Numbered from the stretch's first letter, positions 33,300 through 44,569 are shown. The stretch: 64,000 bases of DNA from Sinohyriopsis cumingii (GCA_028554795.2 JAPYKE020000572.1:1-64000); one strand, 5' to 3'. Numbers and translations: made by a program. Notes: a model not told the origin generated them from the sequence alone.

Positions 33300-33700
33300 T
33301 TCCTGTGTTTCACTGATCAATATTTCTTGAATTATGCTCGATGTAGTTATTATGCATGGTGGTGAAGGCACCTCTGCGATCTTTCATCTACATTTTGTTT
33401 TGTTGTGGCATCGTCATCATCAACATAGATTTAGATAGACGAAACCGACACGTCAGTCTCTAATTTCCTTGATTTCATTGATTTCAGTCAGGTTTTTCAC
33501 GATGGCACATCGGAGCTTCAAAACAACATCTTGAATGTCCACTTTAGACGTTTTATGTTTTCCAGTTTAGTCATGGAAAATCACCCGCTCGCTTGGGTTG
33601 ACGTAAACAGTAACCCGACTGGTAAACTCGGCCAAGTCTGCTTTGGTGGCCAATCTGCTTAGTTCCGCATTGGTGCTACGTCAGACTGAGTAGAGTCCGG
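33300..33700 (-). pseudogene. element 3 fibre-like fragment
   Basis: AELSRLATKADLAEFTSRVT followed by VIFHD resembles YATRDDLADLL...VAIFQD at the start of the element 2 fibre-like gene. It lies directly after the protease, as there. It is decayed. Confidence 0.35.
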
Positions 33701-33817
33701 AAATGTTAGTAGGCATTTCGTATACTATTAACCAGTAACAAGATTTCCACATATTGAATCAAACAGCTAAGTTTGCAACGCTAGACCAGAATTAAACAGT
33801 GGTAGATGACAATGTAT

Positions 33818-34048
33818 TCATGTGGCAAAGCCACCATATAAATAATCAACAACTTCACGTGGGCGTTGAAAATCTGTACCATTCAAAATACAAAGATGTC
33901 CAAACGTTACCAAGTATGAGATCCAATGAGTCCCAGGTCCTTTTGTCAAATCCAGGTTAACAATCCCAGTTTTCCTTGTGCATGACATAATTAATGCAGG
34001 TTCATCCCGCATAAAGACACCTTTAAAATTCTTGATTGACTTTGTCAT
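33818..34048 (-). pseudogene. element 3 adenain-type protease fragment
   Basis: GIVNLDLTKGPGTHWISYLV carries the GTHW region of the protease, matching the SSGTGTHWVSYAI region of element 2. The rest is poorly preserved. Confidence 0.7.
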
Positions 34049-34153
34049 CTCGAATAAGGCAAAATTGCTTAGTCGTAGCTGGTATTAGAAGGCCTCTGCC
34101 CGAGGATATTCTACGGGCCGTCCAGGATAGCTGAAGACCATTCCCTCTTTTTA

Positions 34154-34534
34154 TTAGTTCACGAGACTAAACATCTTAGAATTTTCCACCAACAGCTGGT
34201 TTCGCTTCTTTTTGTTGCATAGTTTATGACCATTGAATCGTAACATGTCTAAGTCTTCCGACGGAGATCTATCATATGCCCGACTTGGTCCATAAGTGGA
34301 CAACGAATATATGCCAGCAAGTGATTGTGAATATTCACAGGCGTGGGTGTAATCTATAGATCCAGAGATGGGGAAAACCCAAATAGGACGTATAATCTTG
34401 ACCAACTTCACTTGCGGAAACTCCGTTTTCGTAACTGCCATTGATGTTTCACAAGTTGAATTTATCAGAATTGTTGAGATAATCCTGACTTTAGGTTTAA
34501 ATTCGTTTGTACTGAGGGATTTCATTAATGCCAT
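34154..34534 (-). pseudogene. element 3 possible major capsid fragment
   Basis: A 126-residue frame with WVFPISGSIDYTHACEYSQS, then SLSTYGPSRAYDRSPSED and a Lys/Arg-rich end. Position just upstream of the protease and a loose match to the element 2 capsid fragment suggest the same gene. This is weak. Confidence 0.3.
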
Positions 34535-35884
34535 CAGCCCAACAGAGAACTATTCATATGGACATCAACCCCGTACGTGCTGAATTAACCGAGATCACAA
34601 AACAAAGTATTGGCTCGTGTTCGCGTTATAAAATTGCAGTCTTTGCCGGATTCGAACAAAATCCTAAACTTCATAACGTCATTGGTCGATTCTATCTCGT
34701 ATGCGCCTGTTCAACATTCAACCTCTAGCCAGGTTACGACACCATCCATAGAAAACACAAACCAGTTATTCGCGGAAAGACCAACGAATGGTTGTGATCA
34801 GATCTTAGGCCAAATGTAGTACACATGCAACGACACTTGTGCAATCTATCTCAAGTGTACGGGATTCCCCCATGTCGATTGGTGCAGAAAACAAACGTCA
34901 AATAAAATTTTGGTTTGGTAGATGAAATTGTAATCATAGAGGTGATGCTCTGGATTATATTTACAACAATACGCTTCATCGCGACACTGATTTCGTGTAA
35001 CCACGAAGAATTTCAATAGAAATTGCTTCAGTGCTTATCATCGTCGTAACAGACATCATTGATGTCTTCACCGAATTCGTGCAACATCAACCGAAACGTC
35101 CCCGGTCCATGATGTCTTTGGTGAGCAACTACTGACAAATCGGTGCGGCTACATTGACATCTTCTGGTGCTTTGTTGCCCATGCGAACTGACCCTTTGAG
35201 TCTTTCAAACATGTCTACAAGTTAGTGGAACAGTTGCTGATCTGTGGTCACACAATCACAATGAGAAAAATGTTGTACCTAGTTGATACTCTCATCCTTC
35301 ATTGTTTATGTGATAACATTTAAGTTAAATTTTCCAGTGTTGTTTAAATGCTGAACAAACTTCTCTTGCAATACCCGCCTGGTCCAGTTTTTAGATTCTT
35401 CACTTGCATACGTTCTGTATTTTTCCAATACATAGTTTTTCTCGCAGGATTGCCGTTGTGTTCACGTTTTCACATGGCCTTATACGACAAGGTCAATTGC
35501 ACAGGCGTCAAGGTTGTCAGTGGTTGATGCTTCACGTACTATGGAAACAAAATCAGTGACGGCGAATCTGCTTCTCGATAACGAATGAAGCGCTTCCGGA
35601 ATAACTCAGAGTATATCAGTGCATGGTTATCTGTCTGTCGATGTCGCAATTACGTACATGCTATCTCGCGTTAACCATCTTATTATCACATTCAACAAAA
35701 GTTGAGTTTCCTCTGATCATGCAGGGCCGCTAATTAGCAAGTGAACTGAGTTTTGAAACATATAATATTGCTTCGGTTGTCTAGACCTTTCCTGCGCGGA
35801 GAAGTCAGTGACGTTAAAAACGGAACTTTTAGTTTTCCATGACGCCAGGTTAAATATCACTTGTTGTAGGCCTATAACACAATC

Positions 35885-36330
35885 ATGTTTTCATATTGTG
35901 TGCGATGCCGTATAAAAACTTGTAGCGCAGATCCAACGCGGCTTCAAACACGTAATGGTAAAGCTGTAATCTCTGCAAGGTGCGTCCGGTATGAAGCAGT
36001 GAAGTTTGCGTTTATTTTAAACGGTCGCTGACGATGATGTGTCTGCCGCATTAGCTAAGCTACCCGGGACACCATGGAGCAAACATTCTGCCCAAAAACA
36101 TCAATGACTCCCTCTGAGACCTCTATAAAATTACTGTGGGCCTGGAACACGGCTGGATATACGACTTAATTTTAGACTCTAACAATCACCGTAAACCCGG
36201 CTAATAACCTATAAATCGCGTCATATTACATATTACTGACAAGATCTCGCGTACGAAGCGTAAAGTTATATCCATACAGGCCGACGTGTTGATAAAGTTC
36301 TCAACCTTGAATTTCGGGGTCAGGAATAGG
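35885..36330 (+). pseudogene. element 3 zinc-ribbon plus phospholipase-A2-like fragment
   Basis: MFSYCVRCRIKTCSADP, then TRNGKAVISARC is a zinc ribbon with a T-x-N-G-x centre. About 80 codons on, NYCGPGTRLDIRL appears, identical over 12 residues to element 2. The zinc ribbon resembles small DUF5679-type ribbons seen next to PLA2 domains in related elements. It is broken. Confidence 0.6.
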
Positions 36331-36479
36331 ATAAAGAATTGCAAGGTGTTTCATCAAAAGAGGTAAAAAGGCCAATAGTGCATTATGAAGATCCGCCTCT
36401 CATCTAGCAAGCTACTTTATAATGAACAAAACAGACTCATTGGCGGTATTGATACAAAAGAATCTCGTCGAGTTGTTGC

Positions 36480-36790
36480 TGCGCTGTTGGCAGAACATAA
36501 GTGCTCTTCGTCTTTGGTATGTTGGCATATATCAGAATCATGCTTTTGTGCAATGGTTTAGCCGTACAGTTCAGGAACGATTATTCGGCCATCAGTAGGC
36601 GCATGAATATTTAATTATTCGTACATGGAGTGCTCACACTCTAGAGCGATCTCGGGTGTGGTTAACACAGCTTCGATAAGTCGTAGTAGCGTTGAATAAT
36701 GAAATCACACGGGCGATTGGGTAAAAACCTGTTGAGACGATTCGGCAGAAGAATGTCACCGTTACACATCTTGCCATGTTTACAGCACAC
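36480..36790 (+). pseudogene. element 3 integrase fragment
   Basis: NHAFVQWFSRTVQERLFGHQ parallels QAIVARFNRTLSERLFVDQ of element 2, and VVALNNEITRAIG follows, then QKNVTVTH. This is the C-terminal part of the catalytic core (the Glu-bearing helix and after). It follows the zinc-ribbon gene on the same strand, as in element 2. It is broken. Confidence 0.7.
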
Positions 36791-37288
36791 CCGATTAATA
36801 TTATATTTGAGGTTCATATATTGGATTTTAATCTATGAAGATTACCGATGTTGTCCCTTTGTAAAACTTGTTTTGATTCATAGACTCTTTCGTAATGAAA
36901 AGAAATATACATCTGTACGTATTTGCTCCAAGGTCTGTTTATACATTTTATAATCATTTCCGGTCAGGACAACTTCCTTCATTCAATTCAAGGTCACCGG
37001 CTCAGAAGTGCCAGAAATGTAGGTGGTAAGGTATTAACACCCATTTCAAATGATATAATGTTTTCACCACTATTCAGCTAGTAATATATTGCTAGTAATT
37101 TGTCATAGTTTAACTGTATGTTTTTTAAATTAAACTCTTTGGAAAAGCATATCATCAGAATCTAATTGAAATGATAAAAAGACAGATTCTTCAATCTTAG
37201 CTGATTTCTGAAAATGCTTATCAACACATAGGATGGTTATTTTATGTCCATGGCAAAATAAGGAGATAATTTACTGTTTCCTTCTCAG

Positions 37289-37445
37289 GCGATGGATAAA
37301 TCAGACTTTAAGGATCCTTCAAATGGTGACTTCAGCGTTCGCTGCTCCGCAGCAGATTGGTCTAACACGGAGAATTTTCCGCAACCACTGAGTCTTAATG
37401 ATATAGGACCACGTTTTGCAACGGGACCAGCCTACAAACACCACT
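37289..37445 (+). CDS. beta-helix host gene, exon 7
   Basis: It starts in phase 0 after ttccttctcag. It reads AMDKSDFKDPSNGDFSVRCS, then AADWSNTENFPQPLSLNDIG and PRFATGPAYKHH. The segment NGDFSVRC...GPRFATGP is typical of the end of a beta-helix domain, where a 'GDF-x-L/V' strand and 'vGp' phrase close the fold. I place the donor at 37446 (gtcagt), which gives phase 1 and fits the next exon. Without splicing there, the frame stops at 37498, so a short isoform is possible. Confidence 0.75.
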
Positions 37446-38097
37446 GTCAGTTTCCATTTACACAGTCATACAACTTAACATATAAGTCTAGTAAATGAAC
37501 CATCATCTGATGGAAAGTAGTTAAAGACTGCAACATGAATTGCAACGTTGTAATTAACAACCTATTGTACTCTGTTGTACGAATTCCATGTTTATATTTT
37601 ATGTGTAATAAATGAGAATCAAACAATAATAGTAGTTTTACGAACTTCAGTAGAATTACTAATATTTGTACTTTTAGAAGTAGTAAAATTAATAACTTGT
37701 GTGCATTAGTTGTTTAACCATTGCGTGGTTTAAATATACAAAGGGACGGATATGGAGAAATATTGAAGGATCCATGTCAAGTGCTTAATGTTTCATTTGG
37801 CCCACTTCTAATTACATCATCCATATTCAGGTAGTCAATAATTCGTTTAATTTTATGCGTATCAGTATTTATTATTTTGCCAATTATCACATTTGTATTG
37901 TTTTTTTCACTGAAGTATCAGGATCATTATTCCCTGGGTCTTCAAATGTGTGGTTTGTGCCAACTATGAAATCCAAGGAAGATAACTCCCATCAGATAAA
38001 ATTAAATTCATTGTATACACAATTAAGATTATTACTAGTAGTAATTTTCCTTTGGGTTTCAATTAATGCAAGTGAAAACGTGTTTTCCTTTGAACAG

Positions 38098-38238
38098 CGC
38101 AGACAGTAAAGCCAACATCGTCTTCATCTCACCATAATAACCCTCCTTGTGCCACTCGGGTCCCTCGTTCAACGCCACAGCACTCCTTTCTTCCTGACGG
38201 ATCTTTTCCAAATACACTTTATAATGTATCTCATGAAG
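38098..38238 (+). CDS. beta-helix host gene, exon 8 (Ser/Pro/His linker)
   Basis: After ttgaacag the exon begins with two bases completing a Ser codon and continues QTVKPTSSSSHHNNPPCATR, then VPRSTPQHSFLPDGSFPNTL and YNVSHE. It ends in phase 1 before gtaaat. The low-complexity Ser/Pro/His composition suits a linker between the beta-helix and the C-terminal modules. It is supported by phase agreement and splice sites only. Confidence 0.6.
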
Positions 38239-38439
38239 GTAAATCTGCTTAACTTATATCATGCAATAAAATTCCTATTATGGTCAATGTTAAAAGTTGC
38301 CCTACTTTCCTAGAGCATAGCATAACACCAATTAAAATTTCTCTAGACCATTTCTCTAGACCATTGCATAATTCATACCATGTTGTTGAAATATGTCGAA
38401 CTATGTTGGTTTTATATTTAAATTTCCTTATGCGAATGG

Positions 38440-38860
38440 CTATACTGTTGTGATTGGTTATGGATTGATTACTCATTCGTTTGTCTGTACATTTGCGATT
38501 GGTTATGGATTCGTTACTCATGCCATTGGCTGTACATTTGTGGTTGGTTATGGGTTCATTACTCATGCGATTGGCTGTACATTTGTGGTTGGTTATGGGT
38601 TCATTACTCATGCGATTGGCTGTACATTTGTGGTTGGTTATGGGTTCATTACTCATGCGATTGGCTGTACATTTGTGATTGGTTATGGGTTCATTACTCA
38701 TGCCATTGGCTGTACATTTGTGATTGGTTGTGGGTTAATTACCCATGCCATTGGCTGTACATTTGTGATTGGTTATGGGTTCATTACTCATGCCATTGTC
38801 TGTACATTTGTGATTGGTTGTGGGTTCATTACTCATGCCATTGGCTGTACTTTGATTTAG
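38440..38860. repeat. 45-bp minisatellite, about nine copies
   Basis: Units read ggttatgggttcattactca followed by tgcgattggctgtacatttg and five more bases. Because the unit is 15 codons, several frames on both strands stay open and give 65-155-residue repeat peptides. I take these as by-products. Confidence 0.9.
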
Positions 38861-38888
38861 TTTGTGGATTCATTAGTGATGAGAATAT

Positions 38889-39118
38889 TGGTGTCAGAGT
38901 GGTTTAAGGGATTCACCTTTGCAGATCACTGACATCTCACCCTATGTGGGTTCGAGTCCTGGGTTCGGCCTACGGTGCATGTGAGAAAGCTGGTCAGTAG
39001 CTTCCGGTGAGTAGGTGGTTATTTTCGGGGTTTCCTATGTTCTTCCACCACGATATATACTTTTCACCATGTATAGCATATTATGTGCTGAAACAAATGC
39101 GTTAAACCCACCAACCCG
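38889..39118 (+). mobile_element. tRNA-derived SINE
   Basis: A tRNA-like head with an A-box region (gtgtcagagtggtttaaggg) and a perfect B box, ggttcgagtcc, at 38949-38959. A tRNA-unrelated body follows, with an end rich in aaaccc. It is inserted between the 45-bp array and its diverged continuation at 39119, so it split the array. Confidence 0.75.
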
Positions 39119-39305
39119 CTAACCACTAATGCGACTGGTTGTGTTTGGTGGTGTATTCATTGCTCGTGCGATTGGTTGTAGATTGTTGATTGGTTGTGTA
39201 TTCATTAATCGTGCAATTCCGTTAGTTGTAGTTTGAAGAATGGTTGTAGATTCATTAGATGTGCGATTGGTTGTAGTTTGACGATTGGTTGTGGATTGCA
39301 TTATT
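39119..39305. repeat. diverged continuation of the 45-bp minisatellite
   Basis: Units such as gcgattggttgtggattcatta recur with irregular spacing. They are related to the array before the SINE but more diverged. Confidence 0.65.
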
Positions 39306-40175
39306 AATTTATTCGTTGTATCTAGGTTGCGTTACATGCAGAGTCGATTTATTTTCATGCAAAACTATCTACACAGCCAAGTGACGAAGGAGAAATATGT
39401 TTACCTGTCATACTAAGTATTCGTAAAAGAATATCAAAAGTAATCATTAACATTTTGACTATAACATGTTTCAAGCAGTTATTTTTTAACTAAATTTCTA
39501 GAATTTCATCAAAGTAAATAATTTCATTCGGAGTTTTTTCCTCTTGAGTATTCTTTTGTTCTCTCTCTCTTTTCCTTTGGTCGGTTTGACTTAACATTTA
39601 GCAGCATTGTTCACAGGTCTAGAGACGTTGTGGTATTACACAAGCGAAAGTCTTATTATTCTTGTCTGTTCGCCTTGATACGATGGTCAACAGAGAGAGA
39701 GAAGCGGCCTTTGGATATTTTCTTAATGAATTGAATATAATCGATTTTTAGAACCTTACAAAGGGTTAAGAAACAACATCACCAGCAACAACACACACAT
39801 CCCCTCTCTCTCTCTCTATTATATATATATATATATATGCACATATTTAAGACCAGTCGATATAGGAGTATAATCGGAGTTTTGTAAATCTTTAAGACAA
39901 ACACAGGCGGATTACTGAGAACACAAAATATAAAATATGGTCTCCTCGAGTGAAATGTCTCTAACATGTTCAAAGAAACACAACGGAAAAGAAATATACC
40001 AAAGTATGAATACTTTGTGCAGCTGAATTCCACGCATCACATTTGGATTTCCTAGATTGGTCATAATCACTTGTCAATTTGCATGACAGAAATCTGTAAA
40101 GCTTACTTTATCGCTATAGCCATAAACATATATTTCATGTCAATATTTAAAAGAATATGTTCTTTTAATTTTAAG
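39306..40175. other. intron 8
   Basis: AT-rich with a short GA/TC run and an AT microsatellite at about 39,800-39,838. No other feature is seen. Confidence 0.5.
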
Positions 40176-40363
40176 GGTGCTGGCTTATACTTGATAGCTG
40201 CCATAATCATCCCAGTCTCAAAGGACAGTCAGAGACACGTATGGAGAGACACATTACAGAGCAGGGCAAGACGAATCCCAATGCTTAGCAAGAGCATCCA
40301 AACAGTGGAAAGAATGCGGGTCCATCCCAAACCACCCCGTAATTGCTTTGTATGGTCCGACAG
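40176..40363 (+). CDS. host gene Cys-module exon, copy 1
   Basis: The exon is bounded by ttttaag and a gtctga donor. Its first part reads GCWLILDSCHNHPSLKGQ in phase 1. From about 40216 the conserved reading RDTYGETHYRAGQDESQCLA, then RASKQWKECGSIPNHPVIAL and YGPTG lies in a different frame. The second copy at 42022 has the same two parts with the same frame step, and both end in PTG before a phase-1 donor. The exon has 188 bases, which is not a multiple of three. Either the splice model is incomplete or the module is decayed. I do not know the domain's name. Confidence 0.6.
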
Positions 40364-40416
40364 GTCTGATATTATTCACTGAGAAAGACTTAATCTTAGT
40401 GCAAATTACCCGACTA

Positions 40417-40418
<2 letters not shown>

Positions 40419-40503
<85 letters not shown>
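40419..40503. repeat. (TA)n microsatellite
   Basis: About 42 TA units shortly after the module exon. Confidence 0.95.
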
Positions 40504-40506
<3 letters not shown>

Positions 40507-40969
40507 TTTTGACGTTTCTACAGTAAGAACATGCAACAGTGTCAAATATTTAATGTCATACATAGAATAATTTATTAATATTTAAAAAGTACAAATTTAG
40601 ACATAACTGATCAATGTGACAGCCGTGTTAAATGCTTCAACGAGTCTGCGTTAAAATCCAATATCAGACTGATCTTTAAAATTGGAGAAAGCGTATTTTT
40701 TCAATAGGCAGAGTTATAAAAAAAAAGTAAGAGTCAAATTCCATTTGCTGCAAGTAAATAAAAGTCTATTTGTTGACTACCGTTGTCCTTCATTACATAC
40801 GAAGAATTGAATTCGGAAAAAGAAGAACACTTAAACGAAATCCTTTTATCGATGAAACTACATCATATTTCAGTAAGGAAATAAAATAAACTCCACTTTT
40901 GGTGGATCAGATTTTAGGTCTGACATAGTGTACCTTTCGATGGCTTGGGTCCAGTAGGTCGCTATTCAA
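40504..40969. other. intron after module copy 1
   Basis: AT-rich and featureless by eye. Confidence 0.5.
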
Positions 40970-41200
40970 AGTTGTGGTTCTTAACCCATGGGTTGCGACC
41001 CAGACTGGTTCTTCATGCTATTTTGAGTGGGTCGCGACCCAGACTGGTTCTTCATGCTATTTTGAGTGGGTCGCCGAGATTAACATTACTCATATGAAAT
41101 TTAATACCTATATGGTTTTTAGTACTTGATGGGTGGCGAGGCTAACACAACAAATCTAATCTGGTTGGCCGTCCCAAAAGGTTACGAACCGCTGAAGTAA
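40970..41200. mobile_element. hAT-like MITE with an internal 39-bp duplication
   Basis: The left end gtggttcttaaccc and right end ggttacgaaccgctg are imperfect inverted repeats of the 'CAGTGGTTCTCAACC' type found on hAT elements. Inside, the 39-bp unit gacccagactggttcttcat plus 19 bases occurs twice in tandem. There is no coding sequence, and I could not make out a target-site duplication. Confidence 0.5.
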
Positions 41201-42021
41201 AGATATTTCATCTGGTTTTGACGTCTAGCGATGACAATGTTCAAAGTAAAAGTAAAAATACATCCAAAGTTATTTGATTTTAGGAATAAACCCCGGGAAG
41301 CTATGTGACACAATTACGTCCCACGGGTTTATTCCGTGAAGTAAATGGAGCTATTGGAAAGATTTCAGTATAATGAAACCATCCAAACCATGATAAGAGT
41401 TTACGGTTCCTTGTGATCTAAAACAGAGAAACTCTCACTTACTGAGACAGTAGAGGTTGCAAAAACGTACCATGACCAGCATGATACAAATTTCACAGTC
41501 AGTCATAAAATCAGCGAAATTTATGGTGCATCTTTACAAAGAAAGCTTGTGACCAAATGCAGCCTGGAAAAAGAATACAACTTTGGCATGGTCATTGAAA
41601 ATGAAAATAATCGTCCATAATCCCCTACTTTGTTTATCTATGGCATATGAATTTTCTAAACGTGGATGCATATGGCATCAAGCGATCACCTGACCTTACT
41701 AATCGGTGTTCGACTCTTCTCTCATTTTCAGTGTTTGCAGGAGACTTAGGATGCGCACATGTTCGGTCGTTATTTGCTTATAGCTTATACCGCGTGTTTC
41801 AAATTGATTTTGCATATGGAACGTTCCCCTCTCTCTCTCCAAATCTCTCTTTCTCTTTCTTTCTATCTTTTTTGTATCATTTTCGCCTGTTTTACTTTTG
41901 CACTTTAAATGTATATTTTTCTGTTTTCTTGGTTTCTTTTGTATTCATGTCTTTATGCTAGTGCTGACAGTCCTTACCTTAACAATAAATATTGGTTCAC
42001 GAATAGGCACCATGACTATAG
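41201..42021. other. intron before module copy 2
   Basis: No exon is recognised. The pyrimidine-rich stretch at about 41,825-41,945 opens a long frame but has low complexity. Confidence 0.45.
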
Positions 42022-42224
42022 GTAGAGACGGCTGCTTTTTCGCTGACTACGGTTGTCTTCTCATGGAAATTCCAGCAAGGGACAGATTCACAGGGACACA
42101 TGGGCCGAGCAGCACGTACATGGGGCAACAAGCGAAGAGGTGTGTCTATCTCGTGCATTAGGAACATGGAAGGATTGTGGGAGCAGTGTCATGTACCCAG
42201 TTACAAGCATCTTCAGACCAACGG
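42022..42224 (+). CDS. host gene Cys-module exon, copy 2
   Basis: It starts after gactatag in phase 1 with RDGCFFADYGCLLMEIP. Then, in a shifted frame, RDTWAEQHVHGATSEEVCLS, RALGTWKDCGSSVMYPVTSI and FRPTG follow, before a gtgaat donor in phase 1. It aligns with copy 1 at both Cys of the first part (spacing C-x6-C) and at CLxRAxxxWKxCGS...PVxxxxxPTG. The exon has 203 bases, again two over a multiple of three. The tandem copies suggest a repeated C-terminal domain; no further copy is seen. Confidence 0.6.
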
Positions 42225-42256
42225 GTGAATCTTTATTGTGCAAAAACTGCTATAGA

Positions 42257-42257
<1 letters not shown>

Positions 42258-42350
<93 letters not shown>
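42258..42350. repeat. (TA)n microsatellite
   Basis: About 45 TA units, placed after module copy 2 much as a similar tract follows copy 1. Confidence 0.95.
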
Positions 42351-42352
<2 letters not shown>

Positions 42353-42649
42353 TCGTCCAATGAAAACATATTAAGAACAATTATCCCGCAGGCACTCTAC
42401 ATGTTTTCTTGTCGCATTCAGTCGACTAGAAAAGTGACAAGCGGTCTGACTGTGCATTAGGCATTTTTTGCAGAACAAGGTACCCATGCATGCCGTGTAC
42501 CCCATTTCCATGAACCAGTGTAATTGCTATTATACCGATTACGAACAGTACAAAATTAGGTTCTAATTAGCCTGAGCGCTTTCGAGTGACTAATGAGCAC
42601 TTTGAGGAAAAAATAATTAAGTATAAATGTGCTGGCTGTGAAAAAGATG

Positions 42650-43270
42650 GCTATTTTATTTGCGAGTAGTTGTCTTTTTCAATTCTTCTTGATTTAGGCC
42701 GCTTGATCTCAGTGTTCTAAGGTGGCGTATCCAGTGAGATTCCTTTTCTTTCATGGTTCGCAAAAATTCCAGTTGGGATTGTGTGCAATTACAATTAGTC
42801 TTACATCACTAAAAGTGTTGCCAGGGGATGAGAAGTCTTCTGCAACTGGATTATTTGCATCTTCTTTGTCATCCAATCAGATCTCTGAAGATTGATTCTC
42901 TTATTTAGCTTTTCAGTTTCTCCGAAATACTTAAGACCACATATATTACATGTGATGAGATACAATCTCTGGTTGCACGTTCCGTTTGGACCATGTCAGT
43001 TCAGTGTTTCGCTCAATGCTCTGCAAGAGAATGTGCCGGTCTCCATCATATGTTGACATGTTTTGCAACTTTTATCATCACAGGGACGAGATTGCTGTGA
43101 TAGGCTTGGTTTGTGATTGATGTTAGCTTTGCTCTGACTAGGATGTCTTTTGGGTTTATTGGTCTATGGTAGTCTACTTCTGGTTTGCTGGGGATAACCA
43201 ACTTTACATTTTTGGTTGGTTTGCGGTATGCTATCGCTGGTTTGTTAATGACGACTAACAGCAAGCCTAT
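42650..43270 (-). mobile_element. Penelope-like retroelement fragment with GIY-YIG endonuclease
   Basis: On the minus strand: PEVDYHRPINPKDILVRAKL, then a C-x-x-C linker (CKTC), then RLYLITCNICGLKYFGETEK, LNKRI and later HWIRHLRTLRSSGLN. The order 'RPKNLKDILVRAKL' linker, then YLITC..C..YVGET, then R-x-x-x-E-x-x-W-x-x-L...GLN is that of the C-terminal half of Penelope-like elements, whose GIY-YIG nuclease nicks the target. The reverse transcriptase is not seen. It is a decayed partial copy. Confidence 0.8.
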
Positions 43271-44569
43271 CTTAGACCAAACAAACTTAAAGTTAATCCT
43301 CCCAAATATATGCTTTTTAGTGTTTCTTTTTTGTCTTGTGTCTGCTTTGTATTTTCCTAGAAAATGACTATGTTAGAATCGCAAGCGCTTAGGCTAGTGA
43401 GAAACGTGTTTTGCATTGTTCGTCGTCAGTATATTGCATTTATTTTAATCACACAGAATGGATGTTTGGACTGATGGATGCGTGTGCATGTGGTGTATAG
43501 TCATGCATGCACGTATGTAATGTAAAATCGTAATCAGTCTATCTTCTTTTATGCAAATAATTGTATAGCATAGCTGTTATTTATAATATGATGATATTAT
43601 TCACATAAACACTCGAGGACAAGAAAATTGTGATTTTTGGTTTTATGCTCATTTGTTTGATTATGCTGTGCAGAAAAAGAATGTAAATGAAAATGAACCA
43701 TTGTAATCCCGTGAACGTAGAATATCACTGAAGTCCTTGACAGTTTCACATAATCGAATAAAATTCTTTCTATATGCAAGTCCTTAAATAAATTCACATA
43801 ATCTGTTTAATAATGACAGTTTAAGTTATAACCTTTCCACTCTGCTAGGTCCAACGAACAAATATTATAAATAACTCACATTCTCCTCAATGACTCTAAC
43901 AAAGCTGGCGTGGATTGAAGAATAAATGCGTGGTGCGTGTATTTTTATTATATATTCTAAAAAATAACTAAAACAGTCTTGTTATGAACTTCGCGTACTC
44001 TTGAACCAATCAACAATCAGGGCATGCGTGGTATTTCCATCAAGAATCATGCTGTATTGACATGACCTCCATTCAAATAAAGTGTGGCATACCTGACCGA
44101 CAAAGTTGTTGATTTGACCTTAACGACCGGCCTTGACTTATGAATGAAACTGATACAACAAAGTTTTCATGTATTTTCCTATAGTGCTAGCCAGCCACTG
44201 AATTAAAAGATTTAAAATATAAATGTCATAAATCCACATGACTTAAATAAAACTGTATTATAATTTGAAAGCTGATACAGAGATCCGTAACATTTACATA
44301 TTCGAACAAATGCAGCTGCTACCTCAACTGATTATTCAAAATGAACTTTAGCGTGACAAATACCGACATCCCAGAAGAGGAAACGAGTTTCTTGGAAAAG
44401 CCGTCTGAACAAATTAGATTAGTTTCATGAACGAGACGGAAAAACATTAAATAGCTGAATGTACAACAGAGAAAATGGAGCTACACGCTTCCAAACTGTA
44501 AAAAATGACTTTAAGTTGATATGAGAAAATAATTTGTGTCTCACATTAATTAACTGCAATTGAACAGGC
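43271..44569. other. intergenic or intronic AT-rich DNA
   Basis: Nothing recognised. Open frames are short and lack domain features. Confidence 0.45.

Larger units (their letters stand above)
32100..36800. mobile_element. Polinton-like element 3, relative of element 2, strongly decayed
   Basis: Recognisable parts are an adenain-type protease and a fibre-like segment on the minus strand, then a zinc-ribbon/phospholipase-like segment and an integrase segment on the plus strand. The phrases YCGPGTRLDIRL and ALNNEITRAI are shared with element 2, so both belong to one family. No end repeats were found, and the limits are estimates. It is badly broken, with dozens of interruptions, and older than element 2 by appearance. 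It lies in intron 6. Confidence 0.7.

Noticed and set aside
38249-38860. 150- and 155-residue repeat proteins on opposite strands
   Set aside because: A 45-base tandem unit keeps frames open by arithmetic. There are no splice links, signal peptide or domain.
40176-42224. Direct splicing of module exon copy 1 to copy 2 as one clean reading
   Set aside because: Neither exon reads in one frame from acceptor to donor, so I annotate them separately.
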